The notes beneath the pieces were generated by a model, which ran no database searches, had not been told where the DNA came from, and was given only the letters and a program-made list of their open reading frames with translations. A DNA stretch of 14,299 nucleotides from Spirochaetaceae bacterium (GTDB lineage Bacteria; Spirochaetota; Spirochaetia; Treponematales; Breznakiellaceae): contig JAIRPH010000091.1 of NCBI GenBank assembly GCA_031257135.1, positions 1 to 14,299 of the forward strand, written 5' to 3'. Below are positions 5,700 through 12,815 of the stretch, in pieces (position 1 is the first letter of the stretch; every line of letters begins with the position of its first letter). The translations under genes were made by a program, and so were the position numbers.

Positions 5700-7322
5700 A
5701 TGAACCCTTCTAAGGGCATTATAGGATTAAGAAATGGTATAATCCATCTTGCGGTATTGCTGTTGGGAGCGGTGTTTTTTGCTGGAGCGTTTCCTAATCC
5801 CCTAGCTGAAAAGGGATTGCCTTTTCTGGCATGGATTGCGTATATACCGGTATTTTGGGTTATCCGCCGGACACATATCGGGTCCTCTTTTGTGTGGGGC
5901 GCGGCGTATGGGTATGGTGCGTATAGTCTCTTTAATTTCTGGTTAAGCGCGTTTCATCCGGTAGCTGGATTGGCCGTGGGAATCGTGTATCTGGGCTATT
6001 TCGCCCTCTTGTTTCCGCTACTTAAATTGGCGGTTATGCTGTTTCCCCGGCGGGGGTATATTCTGCAATGGCTCTTTTGGATGGGCTTTGAATATCTCCG
6101 TACTAAGGGTTTTTTAGGGTACGCTTACGGGATAACCGGGTATTCTCAATGGGAGGTTATTCCGATTATCCAGATTGCGGATACCTTCGGGGTTTGGGGA
6201 GTGTCCGCGTTGGCGGTGTTTCCGTCGGCTTGGCTTGCCGGAGCGTTCCAAGACGGTTTCCGCGGGGAAAACCTGAAAAAGTTTTTTCTAAGAGAGCGGG
6301 TTTCCGCGTCAGCATGGCTTGCGGCATTGACGGGCGCGTTGATTTACGGGTTTACCGCTCAAATCGACTATGCTCAGGCTCCTACCCGGAGGCTGGCTCT
6401 TATCCAGCATAACACGGACCCGTGGCTGGGAGGTATGCTGGAGTATCGCAATAATTATGAGATTTTGAAACGCCTTTCCAACGAAGCCTTGCAGAAAGAG
6501 CCGAAGCCGGATATGGTGGTCTGGTCAGAAACCGCCTTTGTGCCTCGGATTTACTGGCATATTCACTATCGGGGCGATCCTGATTCGTATATTCTCGTTA
6601 AGGATTTAATGGAGTATCTGTCGGTTCAGGACGTTCCTTTTGTGATTGGGAACGACGACGCCCGGAAAGAACCGGCGAAAAACCCTAACCCGAAGGAAGA
6701 ATTCCGGGTCGATTACAATGGGGTTATGCTTTTTGAGGGAGGCAACCTTGTCGAGCAGTATCGTAAATTGCATCTGGTGCCTTTTACCGAACATTTTCCG
6801 TATAAAAAACAACTGCCCAAGGTGTATGAGGAATTGAAAAAACGGGATGACATTCACTTGTGGGAGCAAGGAGACTCGGCGACGGTGTTTGAGTCCGCGG
6901 GAGTGCGCTTTTCTACGCCCATCTGTTTTGAGGATACCTTCGGGGACTTATCCCGCGCGTTTGTACGGAACGGCGCGGAATTGCTCGTCAACCTGACCAA
7001 CGACGCGTGGTCGAAAAGCCTCCCGGCTCAGATGCAACATCTTTCGATGTCCGTATTCCGGGCTGTGGAAAACCGGCGGTCTATGGTACGGTCTACCGCT
7101 TCGGGACAGACCTGCGGGATAGACCCTAACGGGAAAATCATCGCTATGGCGAAGCCTTTTACGGAAACCCAGTTGACCGTGGAGGTGCCTATTGTAGCCC
7201 CGAAATCGCGGTATACCGAATACGGCGATTTTTTCCCGATTTTATGCATCGCTGTAGGAGGCATCCTGTTGATCTTTGGTATTATATCAGGTATACTCCA
7301 TACAAAAAGGAAGGAACCATGA
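5700..7322 (+). CDS. lnt: Apolipoprotein N-acyltransferase
   Basis: A 540-residue inner-membrane enzyme that adds the third acyl chain to the N-terminal cysteine of lipoproteins, the last step of lipoprotein maturation. Residues 1-225 hold about seven hydrophobic segments; residues 230-500 are the periplasmic nitrilase-like domain; a last membrane helix lies at about 512-534. The catalytic triad is present: Glu277 (VVWSETAF), Lys356 (YRKLHLVPF) and Cys409 (TPICFEDTF). NLTNDAW and the following QHLSMSVFRAVENRR are also typical. Length is near the usual 500-540. It starts three bases after the HU stop without a clear ribosome-binding site, so translation is probably coupled, and its TGA overlaps the next ATG (ATGA, 7319-7322). 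Full acylation fits a lipoprotein-rich spirochaete envelope. Confidence 0.95.
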   Translation: MNPSKGIIGLRNGIIHLAVLLLGAVFFAGAFPNPLAEKGLPFLAWIAYIPVFWVIRRTHIGSSFVWGAAYGYGAYSLFNFWLSAFHPVAGLAVGIVYLGYFALLFPLLKLAVMLFPRRGYILQWLFWMGFEYLRTKGFLGYAYGITGYSQWEVIPIIQIADTFGVWGVSALAVFPSAWLAGAFQDGFRGENLKKFFLRERVSASAWLAALTGALIYGFTAQIDYAQAPTRRLALIQHNTDPWLGGMLEYRNNYEILKRLSNEALQKEPKPDMVVWSETAFVPRIYWHIHYRGDPDSYILVKDLMEYLSVQDVPFVIGNDDARKEPAKNPNPKEEFRVDYNGVMLFEGGNLVEQYRKLHLVPFTEHFPYKKQLPKVYEELKKRDDIHLWEQGDSATVFESAGVRFSTPICFEDTFGDLSRAFVRNGAELLVNLTNDAWSKSLPAQMQHLSMSVFRAVENRRSMVRSTASGQTCGIDPNGKIIAMAKPFTETQLTVEVPIVAPKSRYTEYGDFFPILCIAVGGILLIFGIISGILHTKRKEP

Positions 7323-8011
7323 ATCTCCATAAAAAAATACTCATTGTTGACGACGAGATCATACATCTTGAATTTTTTGAAGTCATGCTGAGTAAACTTG
7401 GATTTATTGTAGAAAAAGCTGATAACGGACTGGAAGCCCTGGAAACGGTAAAATGGTTTTATCCTGACCTCATTATGCTGGATAACCTTATGCCCCGGAT
7501 GTCAGGGTGGGAACTTACCAAAATCCTGAAAGGCGATCCTAAATTTCGGGAAATTCCTATTATTATGTTTTCCGCTTTAGACGATGTTAAGGATAAGGTT
7601 GAGAGTTTTGAGCTTGGGGTTGATGATTACATTACCAAACCGTTTAATTTTTCCGAAGTTCTTGCCCGTATTCGGGTGGTTCTTCGCAACCGGGAACTGC
7701 TTACTCAAATCGCCGCCCGAGAATCCCGGCTTCATCTTGCGGAAACCCTTAATGCAGACTTGAAGTATACGATGGCGGATTGCATTAAAAGCATCGATGA
7801 GCTTGATACGGCAATAGCCCAGGTGGATCAAACCGAATTAACCCCGATGCTGAAAAATTTGCGGGATAAAACTCGAATGGCGAGAAACCATCTTGCGGAC
7901 TTGGACGTCCGCATTGAGAAAACGATTGCCCAATGGGAATCCCTCAAAAAGAATGAAATCGGTCTTGCTACGCTGGAAGAGGAGATACATACCTCAGTCC
8001 GGCAGGAATAG
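7319..8011 (+). CDS. Response-regulator receiver protein with helical C-terminus and no DNA-binding domain
   Basis: A 230-residue cytoplasmic signalling protein. Residues 5-122 are a complete receiver domain: acidic pocket Asp11/Asp12 (ILIVDDE), phospho-acceptor Asp55 (IMLDNLMP), Ser85 and Lys107 (DDYITKPF). Residues 125-230 are predicted to be long polar helices with heptad-like spacing (for example LNADLKYTMADCIKSIDELD); no helix-turn-helix, GGDEF, HD or other known output domain is visible. The start is the ATG at 7319, with AAGGAAGG just upstream and a four-base overlap with lnt. A reading from 7244 would run through the lnt gene and lacks such a site. It probably acts through protein contacts. 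The bactofilin gene begins five bases after its stop, so a link with the cell-shape or envelope scaffold is a reasonable guess. The partner kinase is not in the window. Confidence 0.88.
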   Translation: MNLHKKILIVDDEIIHLEFFEVMLSKLGFIVEKADNGLEALETVKWFYPDLIMLDNLMPRMSGWELTKILKGDPKFREIPIIMFSALDDVKDKVESFELGVDDYITKPFNFSEVLARIRVVLRNRELLTQIAARESRLHLAETLNADLKYTMADCIKSIDELDTAIAQVDQTELTPMLKNLRDKTRMARNHLADLDVRIEKTIAQWESLKKNEIGLATLEEEIHTSVRQE

Positions 8012-8016
8012 AAAGT

Positions 8017-8430
8017 ATGGGAAAAACTGATATAATAGAAGAAAAAGCAAATACCTTTGGTCCGGGTACCAGTTTCAATGGATTTCTCAAATTCAAGGAA
8101 ACCCTCCGCATCAAGGGAACGTTTAAGGGAACCATAGAAGCCGCGGGCGCGCTTATTGTCGATAAGGGGGCGGTGGTTGAAGCGGACCGCATTTCAGTAA
8201 CTTCTCTGGTGGTCTATGGAACCGTAGTGGCTCCGGTGCTGGCTCAGGACAAGGTGGATATGTTTCCGGGCGCGCAGGTTCGGGGAGATATAACCGCGGC
8301 GCGCTTGCGGATTGCCGATGAGGTCATCTTTGAAGGTCAATGCAATATGACCGGAACCGATAAGGACGTGGAGATTTTCTCCCGGCCTACTCAGGAAATC
8401 AAGGCGGAATTGCAGAGAAGCAATGACTGA
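8017..8430 (+). CDS. Bactofilin
   Basis: A 137-residue member of the bactofilin (DUF583) family, which polymerises without nucleotide into filaments that scaffold cell-wall enzymes and shape determinants. The core is a run of short glycine-spaced beta-helix rungs at about residues 18-118: LRIKGTFKGTIEAAGALIV, VVYGTVVAPVLAQDKVDM, ARLRIADEVIFEGQCNM. The C-terminus (EIKAELQRSND) is a short charged tail, and the N-terminus (residues 1-15) a short disordered arm that in other bactofilins binds membrane. Length is normal. A purine-rich AGGAATAG precedes the ATG. The last eight bases overlap the pncC start, so translation is coupled. Bactofilins influence cell shape in helical bacteria such as Helicobacter and are known in Leptospira; the same role is likely here but not shown. 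Confidence 0.9.
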   Translation: MGKTDIIEEKANTFGPGTSFNGFLKFKETLRIKGTFKGTIEAAGALIVDKGAVVEADRISVTSLVVYGTVVAPVLAQDKVDMFPGAQVRGDITAARLRIADEVIFEGQCNMTGTDKDVEIFSRPTQEIKAELQRSND

Positions 8431-8899
8431 AGCGGAAATGCTGATTAAGCGGCTGTCCGAGACCGCTCGAACCGCGGCCGCGGCGGAATCCTGTACCGGA
8501 GGCTTAGTGGCGGATTTACTGGTTCAAATACCGGGAGCTTCTCAAGTATTTTGGGGTTCTTTTGTCTCCTATACGGTGAACGCTAAGACTGTCATGCTGG
8601 GATTGGAGGAGGACCTAATCAAACGGCATGGGGCGGCGAGTGAAGAAACCGTCTGCGCTATGGCTCAAGGCGCGCTGGAACGAAGCGCCGCGGATATGGC
8701 GGTCGCGGTAACCGGACTTGCCGGTCCCGATGGAGACGGAACCGGTACGCCGGTAGGAACCGTATGGATAGGAACAGCGTTGCGTGGGCAAAAGCCCAAT
8801 GCCCAGCGGTTTTACTATCCCTTTTCACGGGAAAAAGTGCGGATTGCCGCGGCTGAAGATGCAATCAGAGCGTTATTGGACTTGGCAACCCGGTCTTAG
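8423..8899 (+). CDS. pncC: Nicotinamide-nucleotide amidase (CinA C-terminal domain protein)
   Basis: A 158-residue stand-alone CinA C-terminal domain. This family deamidates nicotinamide mononucleotide to nicotinate mononucleotide and so recycles the by-product of NAD-dependent DNA ligase. Signature motifs are present: AESCTGGLVADLL (residues 21-33), IPGASQVFWGSFVSYTVNAK (36-55) and AVAVTGLAGPDGDGTGTPVG (93-112). The longer two-domain CinA (about 400 residues) is not found here, and nothing suggests truncation, since the start has its own ATG overlapping the bactofilin end. It is one of a set of overlapping genes from lnt onward; rho begins 48 bases after its stop. Confidence 0.92.
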   Translation: MTEAEMLIKRLSETARTAAAAESCTGGLVADLLVQIPGASQVFWGSFVSYTVNAKTVMLGLEEDLIKRHGAASEETVCAMAQGALERSAADMAVAVTGLAGPDGDGTGTPVGTVWIGTALRGQKPNAQRFYYPFSREKVRIAAAEDAIRALLDLATRS

Positions 8900-8947
8900 T
8901 AATTTCTCATTTTTTCGTCCAAAACTAATATAGTAGGTGGTTGATCG

Positions 8948-10663
8948 ATGGCAGTAGTAAGGAAAAATCGAAAATCAGAAACAGCAGAACATGAAGACCT
9001 TATAGGCATTAATCAGGAGCTGATGATTCCTCTTGAGCAAGAGGTCTCTGAATCTTCGACTGCGGAAGAATCCCCTCCCCCTGAAACGGCAAAGGAAGAG
9101 GAGCCTTCTGAAGAAGAGAATGAGGAAAAACCGAAACTCGTAGTCCGAACCAGAATGAGACGGACCGTCGGTTCTCTGGAAAACGGCTCCTCCGAGGGAG
9201 CGGCTCCGAATTCGGCGAGGTCTCGGCGGGTGTACAACCGGAACGTTTCCATACCGGTTTCTCCGCCGGCAGGCGCGGATTCCAACGGGGCTTTAGCTCC
9301 GTTGCCGGCATTGCCGAAGAATCTTCCCTCCATGCCGGACATTTACGGCAAGCCTGAACCCAGAATGGATCAGGACAACGGCAAGCCTCGGCTCTGCATC
9401 AACGAACTCATCCGGCTTAACATGATAGACCTCCGGGAACTGGCGAATTGCTACAGCATCTCCCACGAGGACTTGGTTGCCTTGAGAAAGCAGGAGATCG
9501 TTTTCGCTATTCTCAAGGCTCATACTGAACGAGGGGGCATCATTTACGCCTACGGCTCGCTGGAGATTCTGCCTGACGGGTACGGTTTTTTACGAAGCCC
9601 TCAAAATTCGTATCTTCCCGGTCCCGATGATATCTACATCAGTCCCAGTCAGATCAGGCTGTTCGCGCTGAAAACCGGAGATACGGTTTACGGGCAGATT
9701 CGCAGTCCCAAAGAAGGAGAGCGGTTTTTCGCTATGCTGAGGGTTGAGACGGTGAATTACGACGATCCTACGGTGGCTCAGAACCGGATTCCCTTTGACA
9801 ATCTTACGCCTTTGTATCCTAATGGGAAGCTGGACTTGGAAACGGCTACGGAAGAGATTTCCGCCCGGATTATCAATCTGTTTTGTCCTATTGGGAAGGG
9901 GCAGAGGGCGCTTATTGTGGCTCCTCCCCGGACGGGCAAGACTATTATGATGCAGAAAATCGCCAACGCCATTACCAAGAATCATCCTGAAGTGTACCTT
10001 ATTGTTCTGCTCATTGACGAACGGCCTGAAGAAGTTACCGACATGGAGCGGACTGTCCGGGCTGAGGTTATCTCTTCGACCTTCGACGAGCAGTCGTCCC
10101 GGCACGTACAGGTAACGGAAATGGCTCTGGAAAAGGCGAAGCGTCTTGTGGAACACAAGAAGGATGTGGTGATTCTCTTGGATTCGATTACTCGGCTTGC
10201 CCGGGCTTATAACCAGACGATTCCGACTTCCGGGAAAATCCTCTCCGGAGGCGTGGATTCCAACGCGCTTCACCGGCCGAAACGGTTCTTCGGCGCGGCG
10301 CGGAACATCGAAGAAGGAGGCAGTCTCACGATCATTTCCACGGCGTTAATCGAAAACGGAAGCCGCATGGATGAGGTTATCTTCGAGGAATTCAAGGGAA
10401 CCGGCAATATGGAAATCGTGCTGGACCGGCGGATTTCAGACCGGCGGCTTTTCCCCGCGGTAAACATCAAAAAATCTGGAACCCGCAAAGAGGAACTGCT
10501 TCTCACCGAAGACGAACTCCAGAAACTCTGGGTTCTGCGGAAGGTTCTCAATCCTATGGAGGACGTGGAGGTCATTGAACTCCTCATTGACAAGATGAAA
10601 AAAAGTAAGAATAATGAAGCATTCCTTAAATCCATGAATACCGGTCTTGCCGGCACGGATTAA
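8948..10663 (+). CDS. rho: Transcription termination factor Rho with long disordered N-terminal extension
   Basis: A 571-residue hexameric RNA helicase that ends transcription at Rho-dependent sites; E. coli Rho has 419. The extra length is N-terminal: residues 1-62 are very acidic, with Glu/Ser/Pro runs; 63-145 are arginine-rich and then Pro/Ala-rich low complexity. The conserved part starts near residue 148 with INELIRLNMIDLRELA, followed by the primary RNA-binding fold (GYGFLRSP, DDIYISPSQIR, 210-240), Walker A APPRTGKT (325-332), catalytic-Glu motif LLIDERPEEVTDME (354-367), Walker B VVILLDS (407-413), and the Q and R loops (SGKILSGGVDSNALHRPKRF, 428-447). All appear intact. AGGTGG lies about ten bases before the ATG. 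A possible -10 box TATAGT (8929-8934) precedes it, but no good -35 was found. rpmE follows at once. Confidence 0.96.
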   Translation: MAVVRKNRKSETAEHEDLIGINQELMIPLEQEVSESSTAEESPPPETAKEEEPSEEENEEKPKLVVRTRMRRTVGSLENGSSEGAAPNSARSRRVYNRNVSIPVSPPAGADSNGALAPLPALPKNLPSMPDIYGKPEPRMDQDNGKPRLCINELIRLNMIDLRELANCYSISHEDLVALRKQEIVFAILKAHTERGGIIYAYGSLEILPDGYGFLRSPQNSYLPGPDDIYISPSQIRLFALKTGDTVYGQIRSPKEGERFFAMLRVETVNYDDPTVAQNRIPFDNLTPLYPNGKLDLETATEEISARIINLFCPIGKGQRALIVAPPRTGKTIMMQKIANAITKNHPEVYLIVLLIDERPEEVTDMERTVRAEVISSTFDEQSSRHVQVTEMALEKAKRLVEHKKDVVILLDSITRLARAYNQTIPTSGKILSGGVDSNALHRPKRFFGAARNIEEGGSLTIISTALIENGSRMDEVIFEEFKGTGNMEIVLDRRISDRRLFPAVNIKKSGTRKEELLLTEDELQKLWVLRKVLNPMEDVEVIELLIDKMKKSKNNEAFLKSMNTGLAGTD

Positions 10664-10698
10664 GCCGGACATTATATACATTTTGGAGGATTTCCTAG

Positions 10699-10902
10699 AT
10701 GAAAGAAAAGATTCATCCCAAATATGAGCCGACCAAGATTACCTGCGCCTGCGGAAACGTCATCGAAACCCGTTCCACCGCCAGAAACATCAAGGTTGAG
10801 ATTTGTTCCGCCTGTCATCCTTTCTTTACGGGCAAGCAGAAGCTGGTCGATACCGCAGGACGAATCGAGCGGTTCCGCAAAAAGTACAACCTCAAAGACT
10901 AA
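10699..10902 (+). CDS. rpmE: Ribosomal protein L31, zinc-binding type
   Basis: A 67-residue protein of the 50S subunit, located at the central protuberance/inter-subunit bridge region. It begins MKEKIHPKY and keeps all four zinc ligands: Cys16/Cys18 (ITCACGNV) and Cys36/Cys39 (EICSACHPFFTGKQ), so it is the C+ form. RIERFRKKY near the end is typical. GGAGG precedes the start by about ten bases. The rho-rpmE order is widely conserved. No zinc-free (C-) paralogue is in the window, though a small protein at 4806 has a related cysteine layout. Downstream, a 10-bp hairpin lies before ilvB. Confidence 0.96.
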   Translation: MKEKIHPKYEPTKITCACGNVIETRSTARNIKVEICSACHPFFTGKQKLVDTAGRIERFRKKYNLKD

Positions 10903-10912
10903 TCTTTCAGTC

Positions 10913-10935
10913 TGCGGACTGCGCGGCAGTCCGCA
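10913..10935 (+). other. Perfect hairpin between rpmE and ilvB
   Basis: TGCGGACTGC (10913-10922), a three-base loop GCG and GCAGTCCGCA (10926-10935): a ten-pair GC-rich stem, eleven bases after the rpmE stop. It is followed by AGACCCCCCTT, not a T-run, so it is at best a weak intrinsic terminator. It may act as an attenuator, a processing site, or a 3' stabiliser of the rho-rpmE mRNA. The ilvB ribosome-binding site (AAGGAG, about 10946-10952) lies just beyond it. Confidence 0.6.
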
Positions 10936-10959
10936 AGACCCCCCTTCAAGGAGCTTGGT

Positions 10960-12651
10960 ATGCAGTATACAGGCGCGCGCATCCTCATTGAAGCCCTCAT
11001 CGAACAGGGAGTGGATACGGTTTTCGGCTATCCCGGAGGAGCGGTTTTGTTCATCTACGACGAGCTGTTCAAGCAGAAAAACCGGATTAGGCATATTTTG
11101 GTAAGCCATGAACAGCACGCGGCTCATGCCGCGGACGGGTACGCTCGTTCTACCGGCAAGGTCGGCGTGTGCATCGCTACCTCAGGACCGGGCGCGACTA
11201 ACCTCGTAACCGGCATCGCTACCGCGGCTATGGATTCAGTGCCGCTGGTGGCGATCACCGGAAACGTTTCTACCGCGCTCTTGGGCAAAGACAGCTTTCA
11301 GGAAGTTGACATTACGGGCATCACCATGCCTATTGTCAAGCACAACTGGATTGTCAAAAACGTAGACGAAATTGCCGAAATCGTGCGGGAGGCTTTTATC
11401 GTAGCTCAATCGGCCAGGCCCGGTCCGGTTCTCATCGACATCCCCAAAGATATTACCGCCGCGAAGGGAACGGCTTGTCCCTCGCCCGCGTTGGAAAAGC
11501 GCGCCCGGCGGCTTGAGGAACGAAACCAACGCGTCACCTTTACCGACGAAGATATTGACAAAGCCGCGGGGATGCTTGCCGAGGCGAAGCGTCCTCTGCT
11601 CTATGCCGGAGGGGGCGTGATCATTTCCCAAGCCGCGGACGAACTGCGCCGGCTGGCTGAACGGCTTCATGCGCCGGTCGCGCTCAGTCTTATGGGCATC
11701 GGCGCGCTTCCCAAGACTCATCCGCTTCATACCGGGCTTATCGGGATGCATGGAACTGTAGCGTCCAACAAGGCGGTACAGCGGGCGGATTTGCTGGTCG
11801 CCATCGGAGCGCGCTTTTCCGACCGAGTAACCAGCAGTCCTAACACTTTTGCCAAAGAAGCGAAAATCCTTCATTTCGATATAGACCCCGCGGAGATTAA
11901 CAAGAATATCCATGCTGAAACTTGGGTCATCGGCGACATCCGCAAAACCTTGAACGCAACGCTGAACCGCCTGCCGGTTCAGATGCAAACCGAATGGAAC
12001 GGGGAAATCGACCAATGGAAAGATCATATTCCCAGCGCGCACCGGCGGAAAGCCGCGCTTCATCCGCGGTTTATCCTTGAGGAAACTGCAAAACGCCTCG
12101 GAGATCAGGCGATTGTCGTCACCGATGTGGGTCAGCATCAGATATGGACCGCTCAGTTTTATCCGTTTACTCGGCCCCGCTCGTTTCTTTCCTCCGGCGG
12201 GTTGGGGACAATGGGTTACGGTCTCGGCGCGGCGGAAGGCGCGAAGATCGGCAATCCCGATAAGCCGGTAGTCCTGTTTACCGGCGACGGCTGTTTCCGC
12301 ATGAACTGCGCTGAAATGGCTACCCTGAAAACCTATAACATTCCGGTCTTAACGGTGATTTTTAACAATCATGTCCTCGGCATGGTGCGGCAATGGCAGA
12401 GGTTTTTCCACGAGGAACGCTACTCCGAAACCGACATGGACGGTCCGCCGGACTTTGTGAAACTAGCCGGAGCCTACGAGCTGGAAGGCTATCGGGCGCG
12501 GGACGAGGAATCTTTTATTGCCGCTCTGGACAAGGCGGTTTCGGAGCTTGCCGCAGGACGAGCCGCGGTTATCGACGCCTTTATCGACCGGGACGAGCGG
12601 GTTCTCCCTATGGTTCCGGGCGGTATGCCCGTAGACAAGCAGATTCTATAA
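10960..12651 (+). CDS. ilvB: Acetolactate synthase, large (catalytic) subunit
   Basis: A 563-residue thiamine-diphosphate enzyme that joins two pyruvates to acetolactate (or pyruvate and 2-ketobutyrate), the first common step of branched-chain amino acid synthesis. The N-terminal domain has GYPGGAVLFIYDEL and the catalytic Glu51 in SHEQHAAHAADGYARSTGK; GPGATNLVTGIATA and KDSFQEVDITGITMPIVKH follow. The cofactor-binding motif GDGCFRMNCAEMATL...NN lies at about residues 440-470. Length fits the anabolic large subunit. AAGGAG stands seven bases before the ATG. The usual next gene, ilvN (regulatory subunit), is absent: after the stop come about 160 bases without a convincing gene, then foreign-looking DNA on the other strand. 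It may share a transcript with rho-rpmE, since no clear promoter lies in the 57-base gap. Confidence 0.95.
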   Translation: MQYTGARILIEALIEQGVDTVFGYPGGAVLFIYDELFKQKNRIRHILVSHEQHAAHAADGYARSTGKVGVCIATSGPGATNLVTGIATAAMDSVPLVAITGNVSTALLGKDSFQEVDITGITMPIVKHNWIVKNVDEIAEIVREAFIVAQSARPGPVLIDIPKDITAAKGTACPSPALEKRARRLEERNQRVTFTDEDIDKAAGMLAEAKRPLLYAGGGVIISQAADELRRLAERLHAPVALSLMGIGALPKTHPLHTGLIGMHGTVASNKAVQRADLLVAIGARFSDRVTSSPNTFAKEAKILHFDIDPAEINKNIHAETWVIGDIRKTLNATLNRLPVQMQTEWNGEIDQWKDHIPSAHRRKAALHPRFILEETAKRLGDQAIVVTDVGQHQIWTAQFYPFTRPRSFLSSGGLGTMGYGLGAAEGAKIGNPDKPVVLFTGDGCFRMNCAEMATLKTYNIPVLTVIFNNHVLGMVRQWQRFFHEERYSETDMDGPPDFVKLAGAYELEGYRARDEESFIAALDKAVSELAAGRAAVIDAFIDRDERVLPMVPGGMPVDKQIL

Positions 12652-12679
12652 CGCCCCCTCCGGTTTACCGGCAGTTTCT

Positions 12680-12815
12680 TAATGAGCGAAATGAAAACAA
12701 TGAATCAAGCGGGAATTTTTGAAAGCCGGGGGGTTTCTTGTCTTCAGGGTATTACGAGAACAATGATATTTTTATCCCCTAAGCCTTTCGGGTATTGGCA
12801 ACATTTCGCTCATTA
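12680..12815. repeat. Perfect 14-bp inverted repeat bracketing 108 bp (MITE-like)
   Basis: TAATGAGCGAAATG (12680-12693) recurs exactly in inverted form as CATTTCGCTCATTA (12802-12815). The pair begins and ends with TA, so it can be read as 12-bp terminal inverted repeats flanked by a TA target duplication, the pattern made by IS630/Tc1-like transposases. The total of 136 bp suits a miniature element without coding capacity. The inner end overlaps the stop codon (12813-12815) of the nuclease gene. No transposase is present, and no second copy was seen in the window. A long-range RNA stem is the alternative reading. Confidence 0.45.

Noticed and set aside
7244..7318. Upstream start for the receiver protein at 7244
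   Set aside because: It would lie wholly within lnt and place 25 unrelated residues before the conserved first strand; AAGGAAGG points to the ATG at 7319.
9590..10273. 227-codon open frame on the minus strand within rho
   Set aside because: Antisense to the conserved ATPase core of Rho; the translation is rich in Arg, His and Pro and resembles no protein.
11236..12138. 300-codon open frame on the minus strand within ilvB
   Set aside because: It is the antisense shadow of a well-conserved gene, with no family likeness or start signals.
12660..12671. CCGGTTTACCGG after ilvB as an intrinsic terminator
   Set aside because: The stem is only four or five pairs and the following bases (CAGTTTCTTAA) make a poor T-tract.
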